Assembly: GCA_013397845.1 (NCBI GenBank)
Contig: VZTG01006037.1
Span: forward strand, 1,468,481 to 1,532,480
DNA: 64,000 nucleotides
Direction: 5' to 3'
From: Melanocharis versteri
Taxonomy: Eukaryota > Chordata > Aves > Passeriformes > Melanocharitidae
In this document: positions 37,311-48,320 of the stretch, piece by piece
Layout: each line of letters opens with the position of its first letter
Numbering within the stretch: position 1 is the first letter of the stretch
Position numbers and translations under genes: made by a program
Notes under the pieces: generated by a model
What the model was told of the DNA's origin: nothing
The model's database searches: none
Seen by the model: the letters and a program-made list of their open reading frames with translations, nothing else

Positions 37311-40300
37311 CTTTTGTCAAGAAATAAAGAAGAATAAAGGCATATTTTGAGATGGTGCCTATGCTGGAGGAGCTCCACAATGCCATGGCCACATGGATGG
37401 GAGGGTAGGTCACAAGGTGGTGTTAGCTACCCCTATGCTATTTGCAATAAACATGACATACAGTTCATTAAGAAGACACCTGTTCAAAGAGGGAGGGGGT
37501 TTTTAAAGCACAGGAAAATGGGTGAAGAGGAATATTAAAAGCAAAGGCAAAGCCTATCATGACACTGTGGAGTGCATGAAGATAAAGCTCTGGTTTACTA
37601 TCCATAGGGCATTAGCTCTGCTCTGAATAGAAACCGGTAACACAAGACAAGTGTTTGAAATTTGATTTTCAGTTCTACTTTGAAACTCATAAAAGCACCA
37701 AGCACCAGCCCAAGAAACTGCTGCTCTTCCCTTTTAATTCCGTGTCCATCCATTCAAGAACAGTGATACGCAAAGGTCTGGGAGATAATTCCCCAGCTGG
37801 TGCAAACCACAGCACCAGCAATGAAGTTAACCCAGCCGGGCTTCCGCACTGGCCCTGCGAGTTTGCTAAACAAGCTCATCCTATTAAAAAGCTGACTCCA
37901 GTTGCTCCACCACTATCGCACTGCTGCCTTCTGTTTTTGACCACCCAGATTAATCATTTGTTCCCCTTTCCAGAAATCAGTAGGAAGTTCAGTTGTGACA
38001 AAAGAGCTTTCATACTAGACTGGCCACATCAGTTCCCTAGATGCGAAACAGCTCAAATCTGACAGTCTCCAGGAAAATATTCCAATGCTCTTTTACCTTC
38101 ACTGCACTTTCTCAGAAAAGACTGGCAGGGGGTGATGGAAGAGATGAAATTAATCACGAGCAGAGAGTACTTTTAGAGGGAAGGAAGAACCAAACTTTTA
38201 ATCTATCCAGAAATATTTACATGCTGCTGCATTTTAGCCACTGCTGGCAACCACTTGTTTTTGAGCTGTGCTAGGGCAGGCAGCTGGGTCCTGCAGCTGG
38301 CAAGTGCACACACAGCTCCATTTATCAAATGCCCTTCAATAGTTGCTACCACTATCTCGCAGGTCTGAGGCAAAGCATGTTCCCACACACAACCAAGCGT
38401 CTGAAAGGCATTTCAGCATGCCTCTGCTGTGTAATGCACATATTTCTCTTTCAAAGTAACACAGCTGCCAACACCTTAATCATTCCTTGGGGACCTTCAA
38501 CACATCAGCCCTTAAGTGCTTCATTACCTCCAGCGGCTCCTGCAGAGCTCACACCCCAGGTGAGCTGTACACACCTCCCTGTCAGCTACAGAGAGCAGGC
38601 TGAGCTGCAGGAGAGCAGGATCTGTGCAAATCAGGTCTAACAGCCTATCTTCCACCACTCTTTGTTTCTGCAAGTTTGGCCTCATTTGCTGCAAAATATC
38701 TAGGACAAAAGGCAAGGCAGCATCAAGAAACCACATTTGAGACTAAAATCACTGCATGTTTCTTTTCATGAGATCCTGTGGGAGAGAAGATGCTTGCTCC
38801 TGTGCATGGACACTCTAAGGGGCTATGGAGACCAGCCAAATAACCTTCACTGAGGCACCTGAGTTGTGTGTACCTCCCCAAAGCTTTCTTGTTTTTAAGT
38901 TAGAAACTGCTGCCTCAAGTCACAAAAAATAGCGTTTTGAAATTGTATTGATATGTTCTTGGCACAAAAGAAAAATAAACTGCAAATGCAACCAATACAG
39001 AAACTTGAGCTGCCCTTTGTTTCTGCAGGGCTTAAAACACTAAGGGGAAAACCTAAGCAACAAATTTCATTGATCCATGGAAAGATGCAGTCTGTTAGGA
39101 CCAGTACACAGATACCTATTTTGAAATTAGCTTGAGCACATGAGGCATAACCTACCCTTTGAAGCTTCTAGATTGCTCCATCAGGTTCTTTGAGATGACA
39201 CTGCTGGAGACATCATCACAAGGAATCACTTCCAAGTCAAATTCCTTTTTAAAACAAGCTATGCCGGGGCCATTTTTTGTGAAGCACCTCCACTAGGGAA
39301 CAGCTTCACCTGCTGTCTTCATGTCAGCCCCACTGTCCCTCCTCTGCAGCTCCCCCACCATCCAGAGCCCTTCCAACTGAAATTATGATCTAATGGCTCA
39401 AAATAACGTAGGAAGGTTAATTAATCATGCAATGAATACAAACTTACACACATAAGTATGCATAGACATGTACACATCCCTGATTTTTTGATTCCGCATC
39501 ATTAGCTCAGGAAACTGGTAGAGGGAAAGAATAAGGAGAGAAACCAACAGTTGCTCACATGGATCAACACTTCCAGGCTCTCTCTTTTGCAGCTCATCTC
39601 ACTCATACTTGTGGTTTCAACATGTGATTCACATTAGGCCCCTCTGCTCGCCATTTGATGGTTCTGCTAAACAGATGTGAATTTATTTAGTCACAGAGCC
39701 TGCTCTTTACACTGCCTATTTGTAGAACAGATGGGCTTTTTTTTTTTCCCTGTTCAACAGTGTTCAGATAACGATCATACCCAGTGCACAGGTTTGCTTG
39801 GCAATTTCACAGGAAAAGGAACAACACACGAACATAGGCACATTCTCACAGGAGTTCTTTTCAGCAGCCTGGACACACCACAAGAGGCAATGGCCCTGAT
39901 GGAGAATGCCAAACTGCAACACCAGGAATGCCCAGACAAGACCAAGATCCTCAGGGATCCCCAAGAGCAGCCCCAAAACTTCAGGCAAATGAGTGGTGCA
40001 CGCTGCACCTGGCAGGGTCCAGAAGACCCAACTCTGCCACACACCCACCCAAAAGCTCTCCTGGGAAAGCTTGAGTGGAGAGTGAGCTGAATGAAGGGTA
40101 GGCTCCTGAAACATTCATGGGGACATGAAAACATGGCATCTCCTGGGACTCTTCAGCATGGTGAAATAGCCTGGAAAAGCCATCCGCTCCCTGTGTGGGC
40201 ATTCTTCTTTCTGCACTGAGAGTGCCTTTGGCACTGGATGAAGCAGAACTGCACAAAGGCCCTCTCAGAGCAGAATAAGACTGCCCACATGAGAAGTACG

Positions 40301-42881
40301 CTCGGAACAGTTACTGCACTTTAAATTCACACCCTGGCTTTGTTTTGCAATGGTTTCCCTGTGCAGAAGGGCCCTGGGCTTCAGATTCAATTTCTCCTCA
40401 TATTATCAATAGCTGAGCACTGCTCCCATCTGAGGGTAGGATGTGGCCTACACAAGAGGACAAAACACAGTCTTGGAGGAGGAGGATGAGCTTCTCTTTC
40501 ACTCTGCACTATCCCGTATATGGATGCACCTCTCTACTGCTTCAGGAACCAAACACTGCTGACTTCACCCTAGCAAAAGGCCCTGCTATGTGGGTAAATC
40601 ATCTCTGCTCTACCACAGAAACCAAGCATGTGCATCCATGGCACACATGAATGCCACGCCCACACTTGTGCAAACATCTAAACCCTCTCCAAAAGCTGCA
40701 GTCCTGTCTCTCAGACACAGCTTTGCTCTCCATACACTGCCCACCTGTTACAAACATAACCTCAGTTTCTACCAGAATATACTTAGGACTCAACATTAAA
40801 AATAATTAATTATATTTATATTTATATATATATATATATATACACACACGCGCGCATTTTAAATGTGATTATATTAAAATTTGGTTATCTGGAGAAAGAA
40901 ACTCCAAATTTCAGAAGAAAATAAAAGTGGAATTCTCTGCCTCAAAGGCAGCCGGGACACAGCCATTAACATCCTCCCTGAGGGCCCTAAAGCTTAACAT
41001 TTACAAGAGCAGAAAAATACATGTGGCTTTCTTTTTGGGGGGCATGCATACAGTTAAGCAGTATTAAAAAGCTAGTAGGTGTTACGCAGCAAAATATTTT
41101 CAATAATAGAAGACTAGGACTGAAAAGGACAGCTGAGTCCTTGCAGGGCAACAGGCACTTCCAGCTACAAAGCACTTTGAGTCTTCTGAGAGTTTTTCCT
41201 TTCTTTTTTTCTTGGCAAGCTCTGAGCCACCACAGTATAATTTTCATTCCTATTAATGACCGTGCCATCCAAATACCCTGTGTATGGACCATACACCAGC
41301 ACTTCATTCTTTTCTACATCTTAAGGAGAAGCAACAAAGCAAAACACTGTGAAAGAGACTTTCATAAGCATAAAGCAAATTTATGTGCCCAATTCCCAGA
41401 GGCTGGTTGCTTAACCTTCAGGATGAGCCTTCAATAACTTCGAGCAGTCAAACATGGCACTTTCTTTCCTCCATGTGAGAGAAAGGAAATTCCCTCCTGC
41501 TTTGTCCCACCTGCCCTGCAGACATGGTGGGGCTGGTGCTGCTGCTGGGGCAGCACCAGTAACAAGACAGAACGTGGCATCAGGAACAGGGCTCCCCTGC
41601 CATCCCTTCAGGAAGTGTGGAAAACCTTTCCAGGCATCATTCTCCATCTGCATCCCACCTTCCCTGTCACCTCCACCACGGCACTGGGGACAACATTTAG
41701 CCCCTCCTTTACAACATTTTGAGCTCAGAGACAACATGTGGTCTGTAAGATCTGTCCCACCACAAAGTTCACAGAGCCAAAAGGCATCCAAAATTCTAAG
41801 TACGGATACAGAGATCTCAGTGGAGGGTTAAAACTGAGGGGGAGCAGAGCTGGCAAAGGCTCATGATGGATAGCAGTGAGCTGTTCAGAAGAAAATTAAG
41901 AAAACATTTTGAATCCCCTCCTAAAAGGGAACAAATAGGTCCAAAACTCCAACAGAAGGGGATTTTTTGCATCTCTGAACGATAGTGCTTCACTTTTATG
42001 GCCTGCGGCTGCTTGGGAAATTCAAAACTATTTCTCTGAAGAATTCACTTGGACAAGCTTTATGGCTTTGATCAGTTAACTATTTTTTAATGCTAATCCA
42101 CCCCAGTGATATTTGTCCTCCTTTTCCCCATGTGCACAGAAGCACAGACACAGACAAATACTACACAAAAGCAAACATTAGCCAGATGAACAGTCAGGAA
42201 CAATGACATCCAGAGCCCATAACCAAACACCAATTCCATTCTGTTTTATTCCTTTCTGTCCTAGCAGTTCAAGACCCTTTGGCCCAGTATGACCCGCTAA
42301 TGGAAATTTAGGAATCAAATTTCGGAGCCCAGCAGGATAACGTTCACACAGCAATTTGGCCACAACTACTCTCACTCAAAAAATTTAAATAATTTCCCCT
42401 AAAAGTTGAAATAAAACACATGGTTGAAAGGCCTTATTAGAAATATAACACGAATCCTGGCAAGTAGCCCAAGTGCTGCCCCATCCTCCAGATTAACAAA
42501 TAAACGTGCTGAAGTAGTGATTTGCTGGCATCTGTGAAGCAAAGATTAAAACGAGCCAAGAGCAGGACTGAAATTACCAGACACCCATCACCTCACTGGA
42601 ATTGCTCTAAGCTCCCTCACAATCTCAGGTGTAGAATCCGAGCGCCAGGCTAAGCAAAACTCCATTTATAACCTCAGCATACAAATTTGTTCAAGGCACC
42701 AAAGTCTAACTATGTGCCAGAACACGCTGGCTATCTAAGCCATTATTCAATTATCTGTCCTATCAGTTGCACCATTGTGATATCCCATGACATATACAGC
42801 AAAAAAATGACACCACACTGAAAAAAAAATCCCTGAGTAAGGGACAGTCCCTGCTCTGCAGCACCTCTGGTATTCAGGCTG
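37311..42881. other. Intronic DNA, no gene recognised
   Basis: Apart from the alternating dinucleotide tract at 40823-40857 I see no repeats or exons. Overlapping frames of about 115-137 residues at 39677-40134 are on both strands and carry no recognised domain. Confidence 0.55.
40823..40857. repeat. Alternating purine-pyrimidine microsatellite (TA)n(CA)n(CG)n
   Basis: An uninterrupted 35 bp run alternating pyrimidine and purine: about nine TA steps, then ACACACAC, then CGCGCGC, ending AT. Such compound tracts can adopt Z-DNA (CA/CG part) or cruciform/unwound forms (TA part). Length is probably polymorphic. Confidence 0.95.
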
Positions 42882-43130
42882 CTATCTGAACTTTGCTTGC
42901 TGTCTTTGGGTAACAGATTCAGGCAGTATTTCCTGTGGCAGAGAATTACACAGGCTGATTATTCTCTGTGGAAAAGTGAAGAAATCCTGGAAGCAATTTT
43001 CTGTCTCAATTGTTCCCAGAGTGCAGGAACAATCTCTTAGCCCTCTTCCTATTTTCTGCTCAGTGCCATCCAGGCTCAGCAGGCAGAATCCATCACGATG
43101 ATGCCGCAGGTCTGGGTCCTGCAAACACTC
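42882..43130 (-). repeat. Possible ancient CR1/L2-like LINE relic
   Basis: The minus-strand frame contains QDFFTFPQRIISLCNSLPQE, then ILPESV. This resembles the C-terminal FF-S-R-V---WN-LP-EVV--SL motif shared by CR1/L2-type reverse transcriptase ORFs. The W is replaced by C and the rest is unrecognisable. The match is to one motif only, so this is a tentative call. Confidence 0.45.
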
Positions 43131-44995
43131 ACCCAGGTGAAACTTTACACATGAGCAGCACAACAGGCTGCAACCAGCGCCAGCCTTGAACTCGGCCACA
43201 AAGGTGTTAGAGGACAAAGAATGAGATAGGTGAGAAATTCGAAGTGCCTGGGAAATGTTCAGTCCTAGGTAGGACCAGGCTTATCTCAACAGCGCAACAC
43301 AAATTCAGTGTTTCTGACACACACTTCTTAACCTAGATCTTCCAAAATTCACTCTCAGGCACATGGTGTGGTTCTTGGGGTGTCCTATGCAGGGCCAGTT
43401 CTTGGACCCAATAGTCCTGATCCACCCTTCCAAATCAGCATACTCTACAATTCGATGATATTTTTTAAAAAATCAAGGAAGATCAGCTGTACTTGAGAAC
43501 TATGCATCACAGGCAAAGCTCCTAAGAGAAAAAGATCATTTTCTCAAACTAAAAGTTTCATTATCATGGGGGAAAAAAAATAAAAAAGGATAGATATTTT
43601 CTCTGGGGATAAACCCTCACACTTCTAAGACAAAACTCTAAGAGCTGATGGCTTTCTACCAGAGCCTGAAACCATTCCTGTGCAAAACCACTACAAGACT
43701 GACCCACAAAGAGGAGGAAAGAACTGAGTACTGCATACCAACCTGCACCCCTCTGCATATGCTGCAGCAGCAACTCCAAATACGAATTTTTCAACATTTT
43801 GGCAACAAGTACTATTCACCCAGGTACACGCCCACACTCAGAATCATTCAATCAGAACCTTATTTTCCACCTAAATGAATTTCGATATGAAATATTCGAT
43901 TCGGCCTAATCAGTGGGGCTTAAACATCAGTCAAAATATTTTCTTGAATTGACTTCATCAGTGCCAGAGAATGAGAACAACCTCTCTAAATAATCTGCCT
44001 CCAAAGGCAGGTACTGACTTTTCACTTGTGTCATTATTTTTTTAATAAAAGTAACATTAAAAATATTGTTACTTTTCAGCCAGTGCTGCTGAGGGAGGGG
44101 CAGAAAAGGACTGGGGGCCTGCTGCAGAATTGCACGGCCAATCCTAGCATCACTTCATTTCCAAATGAGGAATTTGGTAGTAAACAACCTTTTCCTTGTA
44201 CACAAACATTTTTAATTTCATGCCCTGCTAATCATACATCTGTTAGAGCTCCTTTTCCATCCATTGCACTAACGATAATAAAAGAAAAATCATCGCACTA
44301 ACAATGTGGTTTGTCTAAAATGAAAACTGAGTAATAATCAATGTTCCTCTGTGGGATGAGGAAACACAGCAGCACTGGCCCAATGGAGGTGACAAAGACA
44401 TGGTTTGAAAAGTGATGCCTTCACACGTGGCCTGCCAGTGCCCCTTGCTGCTGGCAGCCCCTCTGCACCCCTGTGTTTGTGTAAGAGCCCTTTTGGGACC
44501 GGCTCACCCGACAGCTTCTCTCAGGCTTCCTGGCACCACCACCAGCAAAGCCTCTCCTGCTGTCATCGCCTCACTCACCAGCACCTCCTTCCCCTGCTTT
44601 CTTCCCCCTCTGTTTTTTCTTCACCTCCTCTATCAGCAGGATATTAATGTGAGAAATGCTACAGCACTGCCCTCACCTTCCCAAATCTCCTTCCAGCAGT
44701 GAGACCCAGTGCACCTCAGCGTATCAGACTTCAGATGTGTGCAGTGCCTTTGCCTGGGCCTTCCACACACCAGAGCTGGCTGATGTGCTGCTCAGAAGTG
44801 CACTTCAATATATGACCACATCCCTGAAAACAAGTTCTTATCATCTCTTCAGTAACATTAGTGCAAGTGTTGAGGTTGTTATCTAATAAGACATGCCCAG
44901 GTAAAATTCCAAGTTAATCAGACCCCCAGAAACACCCACAATCAAGACCATCTGATTTGGCCTTAGGAATAATTTTTTTATGATAAGACACGAGA
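43131..44995. other. Intronic DNA, no gene recognised
   Basis: No exon or repeat family recognised. The region 44405-44700 is pyrimidine-rich on the plus strand, giving overlapping open frames of 80-96 residues that look like composition artefacts. Confidence 0.55.
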
Positions 44996-45176
44996 ATGAA
45001 TTGCCCAGAGAAGCTGTGGATGCACCATTCCTGGAAGGGTTCAAAACCAGGTTGGCCAGGGCTTGGAACAACCTGATATAGTGGAAGGTGTCCCTGCCCA
45101 CGGCAGGGGAGTTCAGACTAAAGGGTCTTCAAAGTTCCCTTCCAACCCAAACCTTCCTGTGATTTTTTGATTCTAA
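44996..45176 (+). repeat. CR1 LINE 3'-end fragment
   Basis: GAATTGCCCAGAGAAGCTGT, CATTCCTGGAAGGGTTCAAA, CCAGGTTGGCCAGGGCTTGG, TAGTGGAAGGTGTCCCTGCC and TCCCTTCCAACCCAAACC follow each other in CR1 order. The element ends in a short TGATTTTTTGATTCT tail. About 180 bp, 5'-truncated. Confidence 0.92.
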
Positions 45177-47960
45177 GATTTACTGTCTTGCACTGCCCAC
45201 GCTCCTCTTTTCTGGACTGCTGACACACAGCTTTTGCCTTTTTAGACTCCTCCTATTCCCATAGCTGTGCTGGGCCAACTCCAACTCAGAAATATTGCAC
45301 TTGTAAGACCTACGCAATGGTAACTGAGAGTTTTAACAAGCAATAAGAATCCATCTGAAGCCTCAGGCAATGTGGCACAAAGACATTCTGGGCAGAGGTA
45401 CACGACTCTGCTACACCTGGGACTCCTCTCTGGCCTCCAGTCCTCACATTAGCATGCTGAACCCTCTGCTCCTTCCAGAGGCTGTTTCCTAAAGCACGAT
45501 TATCTACATAAGCTCTCCCTTGTCTTCACCAGAAGTGCAGTTGTTTGACTAATCAGCTTTAAGGAGACTTGTGAGTTAACTAATATCAATTAATTACTCC
45601 CATTTTGCAGATAAGCGAACAAAAGAACAAAAAAAGAGAAGCATTCTGGTCTAAATTAATGGAAGGGAAATCAGAGCCCAAACCCACTTCTTGACCTGGG
45701 TCCAGAATAATCAAAGGCACTGGGGAGAGGACCTTGGCATCCCCAGCCCCTGCCTCCTCCTCAAGCAGCAACACCAGCCCTGCCCTGCACAACCAGCCCT
45801 TCAGCACATCGAGGATGCACAGGCAGCCTCGAGCTCTTTATTTCACTTGTACCCTCATGCTAAGGTCAGGGGGATCAGAAATGCTACTGTAGAAGCCAGC
45901 CTTTTATTACTTAAAAAACAGTTTTAGCCCAGCAGCCCCAAATGCAGTTACCCCAGAGGCATCAGCACTGCTCCACCACGCTCACAGGGAGACTGATCCA
46001 AACCAGGCTGTACCTAAGATTAGGTGACCATGACCAGCAAGAACACAGGCACTGACACATCCCTTCTGTCCATAAACAAAAGCATTCAGCTCTGGATTCT
46101 TCTGACCTCTAATCAGAGTGCATTCAGTCGAACAACCCTGCCAGAATTAACAGGGAAAAGGGAGGGGAAAAGAATAAAAAAAGACTTTGTTGAGCAAAAG
46201 TACTCTTAGACACATTTGATGTAATAGTCATATGATTAACAAACTGTCATATCAAAGTTTTCTGCAAAGTAGGAACACTCTGACAGTTCATATTTTAAAA
46301 ACTGACATTTTGATTCATTACTGTAAATAGCACTCTGTATTAAATATTGTGACAAGGCATACAGTGTATTTTTTGAGCTCTGTAACATTTAGGAAGTACT
46401 GGATTTTTTTAGCTTTTTTTTTTAAGCACATATAATATCAAAAGCAGTTAAAGCTGAACTCCAAGAAAGCTTCTAGAGGAGAGAATCATGATTTCTGAAA
46501 TAACCTACTTCTCTGCCGTCATCTCTAGCACTGTTGGGAACTTAGGCCCGCAAGGATCTTAATGTACTGTTTGCATAATAAAATAGGGAATTGTCTCACA
46601 GAACAAAAGAGCTATAAGGAAAGTGGCTACATTAAATAATGTAAAATTACTCACTAGAAGATCATCCTGAAGCCGGCATAAGAGGGAGAACACTAAAAGG
46701 TGCCGAATTACCACTCAGAATATCTGAGTGCAGGTTCATAACTCAGATAAACAACACAACGCCCAAATGACTGCCCAAATGTGCATCTTGCTTATCCCCT
46801 CAGTCTTCAGCCACGTGTTTTTCCCCCTTCTGCAGCCCAGCATGGCCATGCCCATCCCAGACAGAGGCACCACTCCCTCAGTGCTGGGGTGGGCAGGAAG
46901 GGCTGCTCCATCAGAGCTACCAAGGACTTCGTGGCAGGGGTCTACAGCAGGGCAGCTCACCCTGTAGGGATGCTGTGAGCCACCAGAGCCCACCAGCCAA
47001 GACAACTTAATCCCCTTAGAGCTCCCTGCCAAGTTCCTCCCTGCTTATGGATCCCTTTCCCTGGATCACCAGTATCAGGGCAAACAGGACTGGGACCAGA
47101 AGCAACACTGACAATGTTCTGCATTTCCTGAAAAGCAAACCACTCGATGGAGAAATTAAAAATAATAGCCCAAGCTCACACAAAGATGTTGCTAGAGCAG
47201 CAGAGGAAAACCAGAGGCTGCCTAGCTGTTTGCAAGAAGCTCAGGTGTTATGAGGACTGCAGTCCAGTGCTTTGGAAAGAAAAATGGTTACCATTATCAA
47301 CCATTGCTTGCAGCCAGCTGCAAGTGGAGCTCTGGGCTCAGTCTCCTGACAGAATGGATACACTGCCATAAACATGAGCCCAGAGCCTGCTCCAGGACAT
47401 GATGAGGCTGTCACGCACCCTGACGATGGATCACAGCACTGTTTCAGCAGGGGCTTGATCCAGCACAGCCTGCCTTTCCCCAGGAGCAGCTACACACCCC
47501 TCACACGCTGGAAATCTTGTGGATGTGTCTGCATGCCAGCAAGTGTGGTAGTAGTAGTGGTCTAGCCAGACATCCAAAACATATTGGCACCGCTATAATT
47601 TGTCCATTCACCAATATGTTTTCCTAAAAACGCCCATATGCTTTTCCTGCAGTTCCCATATGCTTTTGCAAAGAGAAACAAAAACATTTTGTTAGTCGTG
47701 AGCGATTGATCGCCACATATTTCACAGAAGTCAAGTAGAAAAACAAAAACAACAACAAAAAAAAGCAGTCAGCTGCTTCCCCCTCCTCCTCTCTGTTCAC
47801 GGAGGGAACTGTGAAGAGCAGGAAAAAATTCAGCCCACAGCAAAATACACACACCGCTCATTTTTTTTTGCGCTGCAAGATATTCTAGGAATTACAGGAG
47901 GAATCTTCATTAAAAACAAGCTATCAAGGATCTGGCAGCCAGTGGCATTCCAGACAGTAA
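45177..47960. other. Intronic DNA, no gene recognised
   Basis: 46200-46640 is AT-rich without simple repeats. 46728-47040 is GC-richer with overlapping 65-98 residue frames on both strands, none recognised. Nothing further seen. Confidence 0.55.
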
Positions 47961-47964
47961 TTCA

Positions 47965-48320
47965 GCATCGGGTGCTCGGCGCTCGCTCGGGTCCTCGCCG
48001 CGGGCAGCGCAGCCCACAGGAATCCACGCTCCTGGAGACGCACTTTAAACACGCCAGGGGGTGGGAGGACAGGGTGGTAAAGAGGTTACAGCCCTTCCAA
48101 TTCACAGGACAGCTCATTTGAGGCCAAGTGTATCCCTCTGTGCAGGTATAAAGCCCCCTCTCACACGCAGGGCTTCCCAGGGAGGCGCTGCCTTGCCAAG
48201 GCGAATCCCAAAGCAGCGGGCGGGCGAGGGGAGCGGGCAGGCTCGGTTCAGCTGGGAGCAGGCACGTGGGTGTACAAGTATGTGTGTGTCAAGGCTGGAG
48301 CGTGTGGGAACCGTAGCTGT
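47965..48320. promoter_or_regulatory. CpG-rich segment with TATA-like, GC-box and G4 motifs (candidate promoter)
   Basis: By hand count there are about 23 CpG in ~350 bp, 12 of them within 47969-48053, while the flanking kilobases are strongly CpG-poor. On the plus strand TATAAAG lies at 48147-48153, and a GC-rich stretch with a four-run G-quadruplex motif follows at 48218-48237 (GGGCGGGCGAGGGGAGCGGG). A good donor (AA|GTATGT) follows at 48278. On the minus strand a TTTAAA box at 48044-48049 precedes GC-rich sequence of 5' UTR character. The features suit an unmethylated promoter or first exon, either an alternative LPP start or an antisense transcript. Transcription is not shown by sequence alone. 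Confidence 0.5.
48218..48237 (+). promoter_or_regulatory. G-quadruplex motif
   Basis: Four runs of three or more G separated by 1, 3 and 3 bases (GGG-C-GGG-CGA-GGGG-AGC-GGG) fit the canonical G3+N1-7 pattern. It also contains a GGGCGG Sp1-type GC box. It lies inside the CpG-rich segment. Confidence 0.75.
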
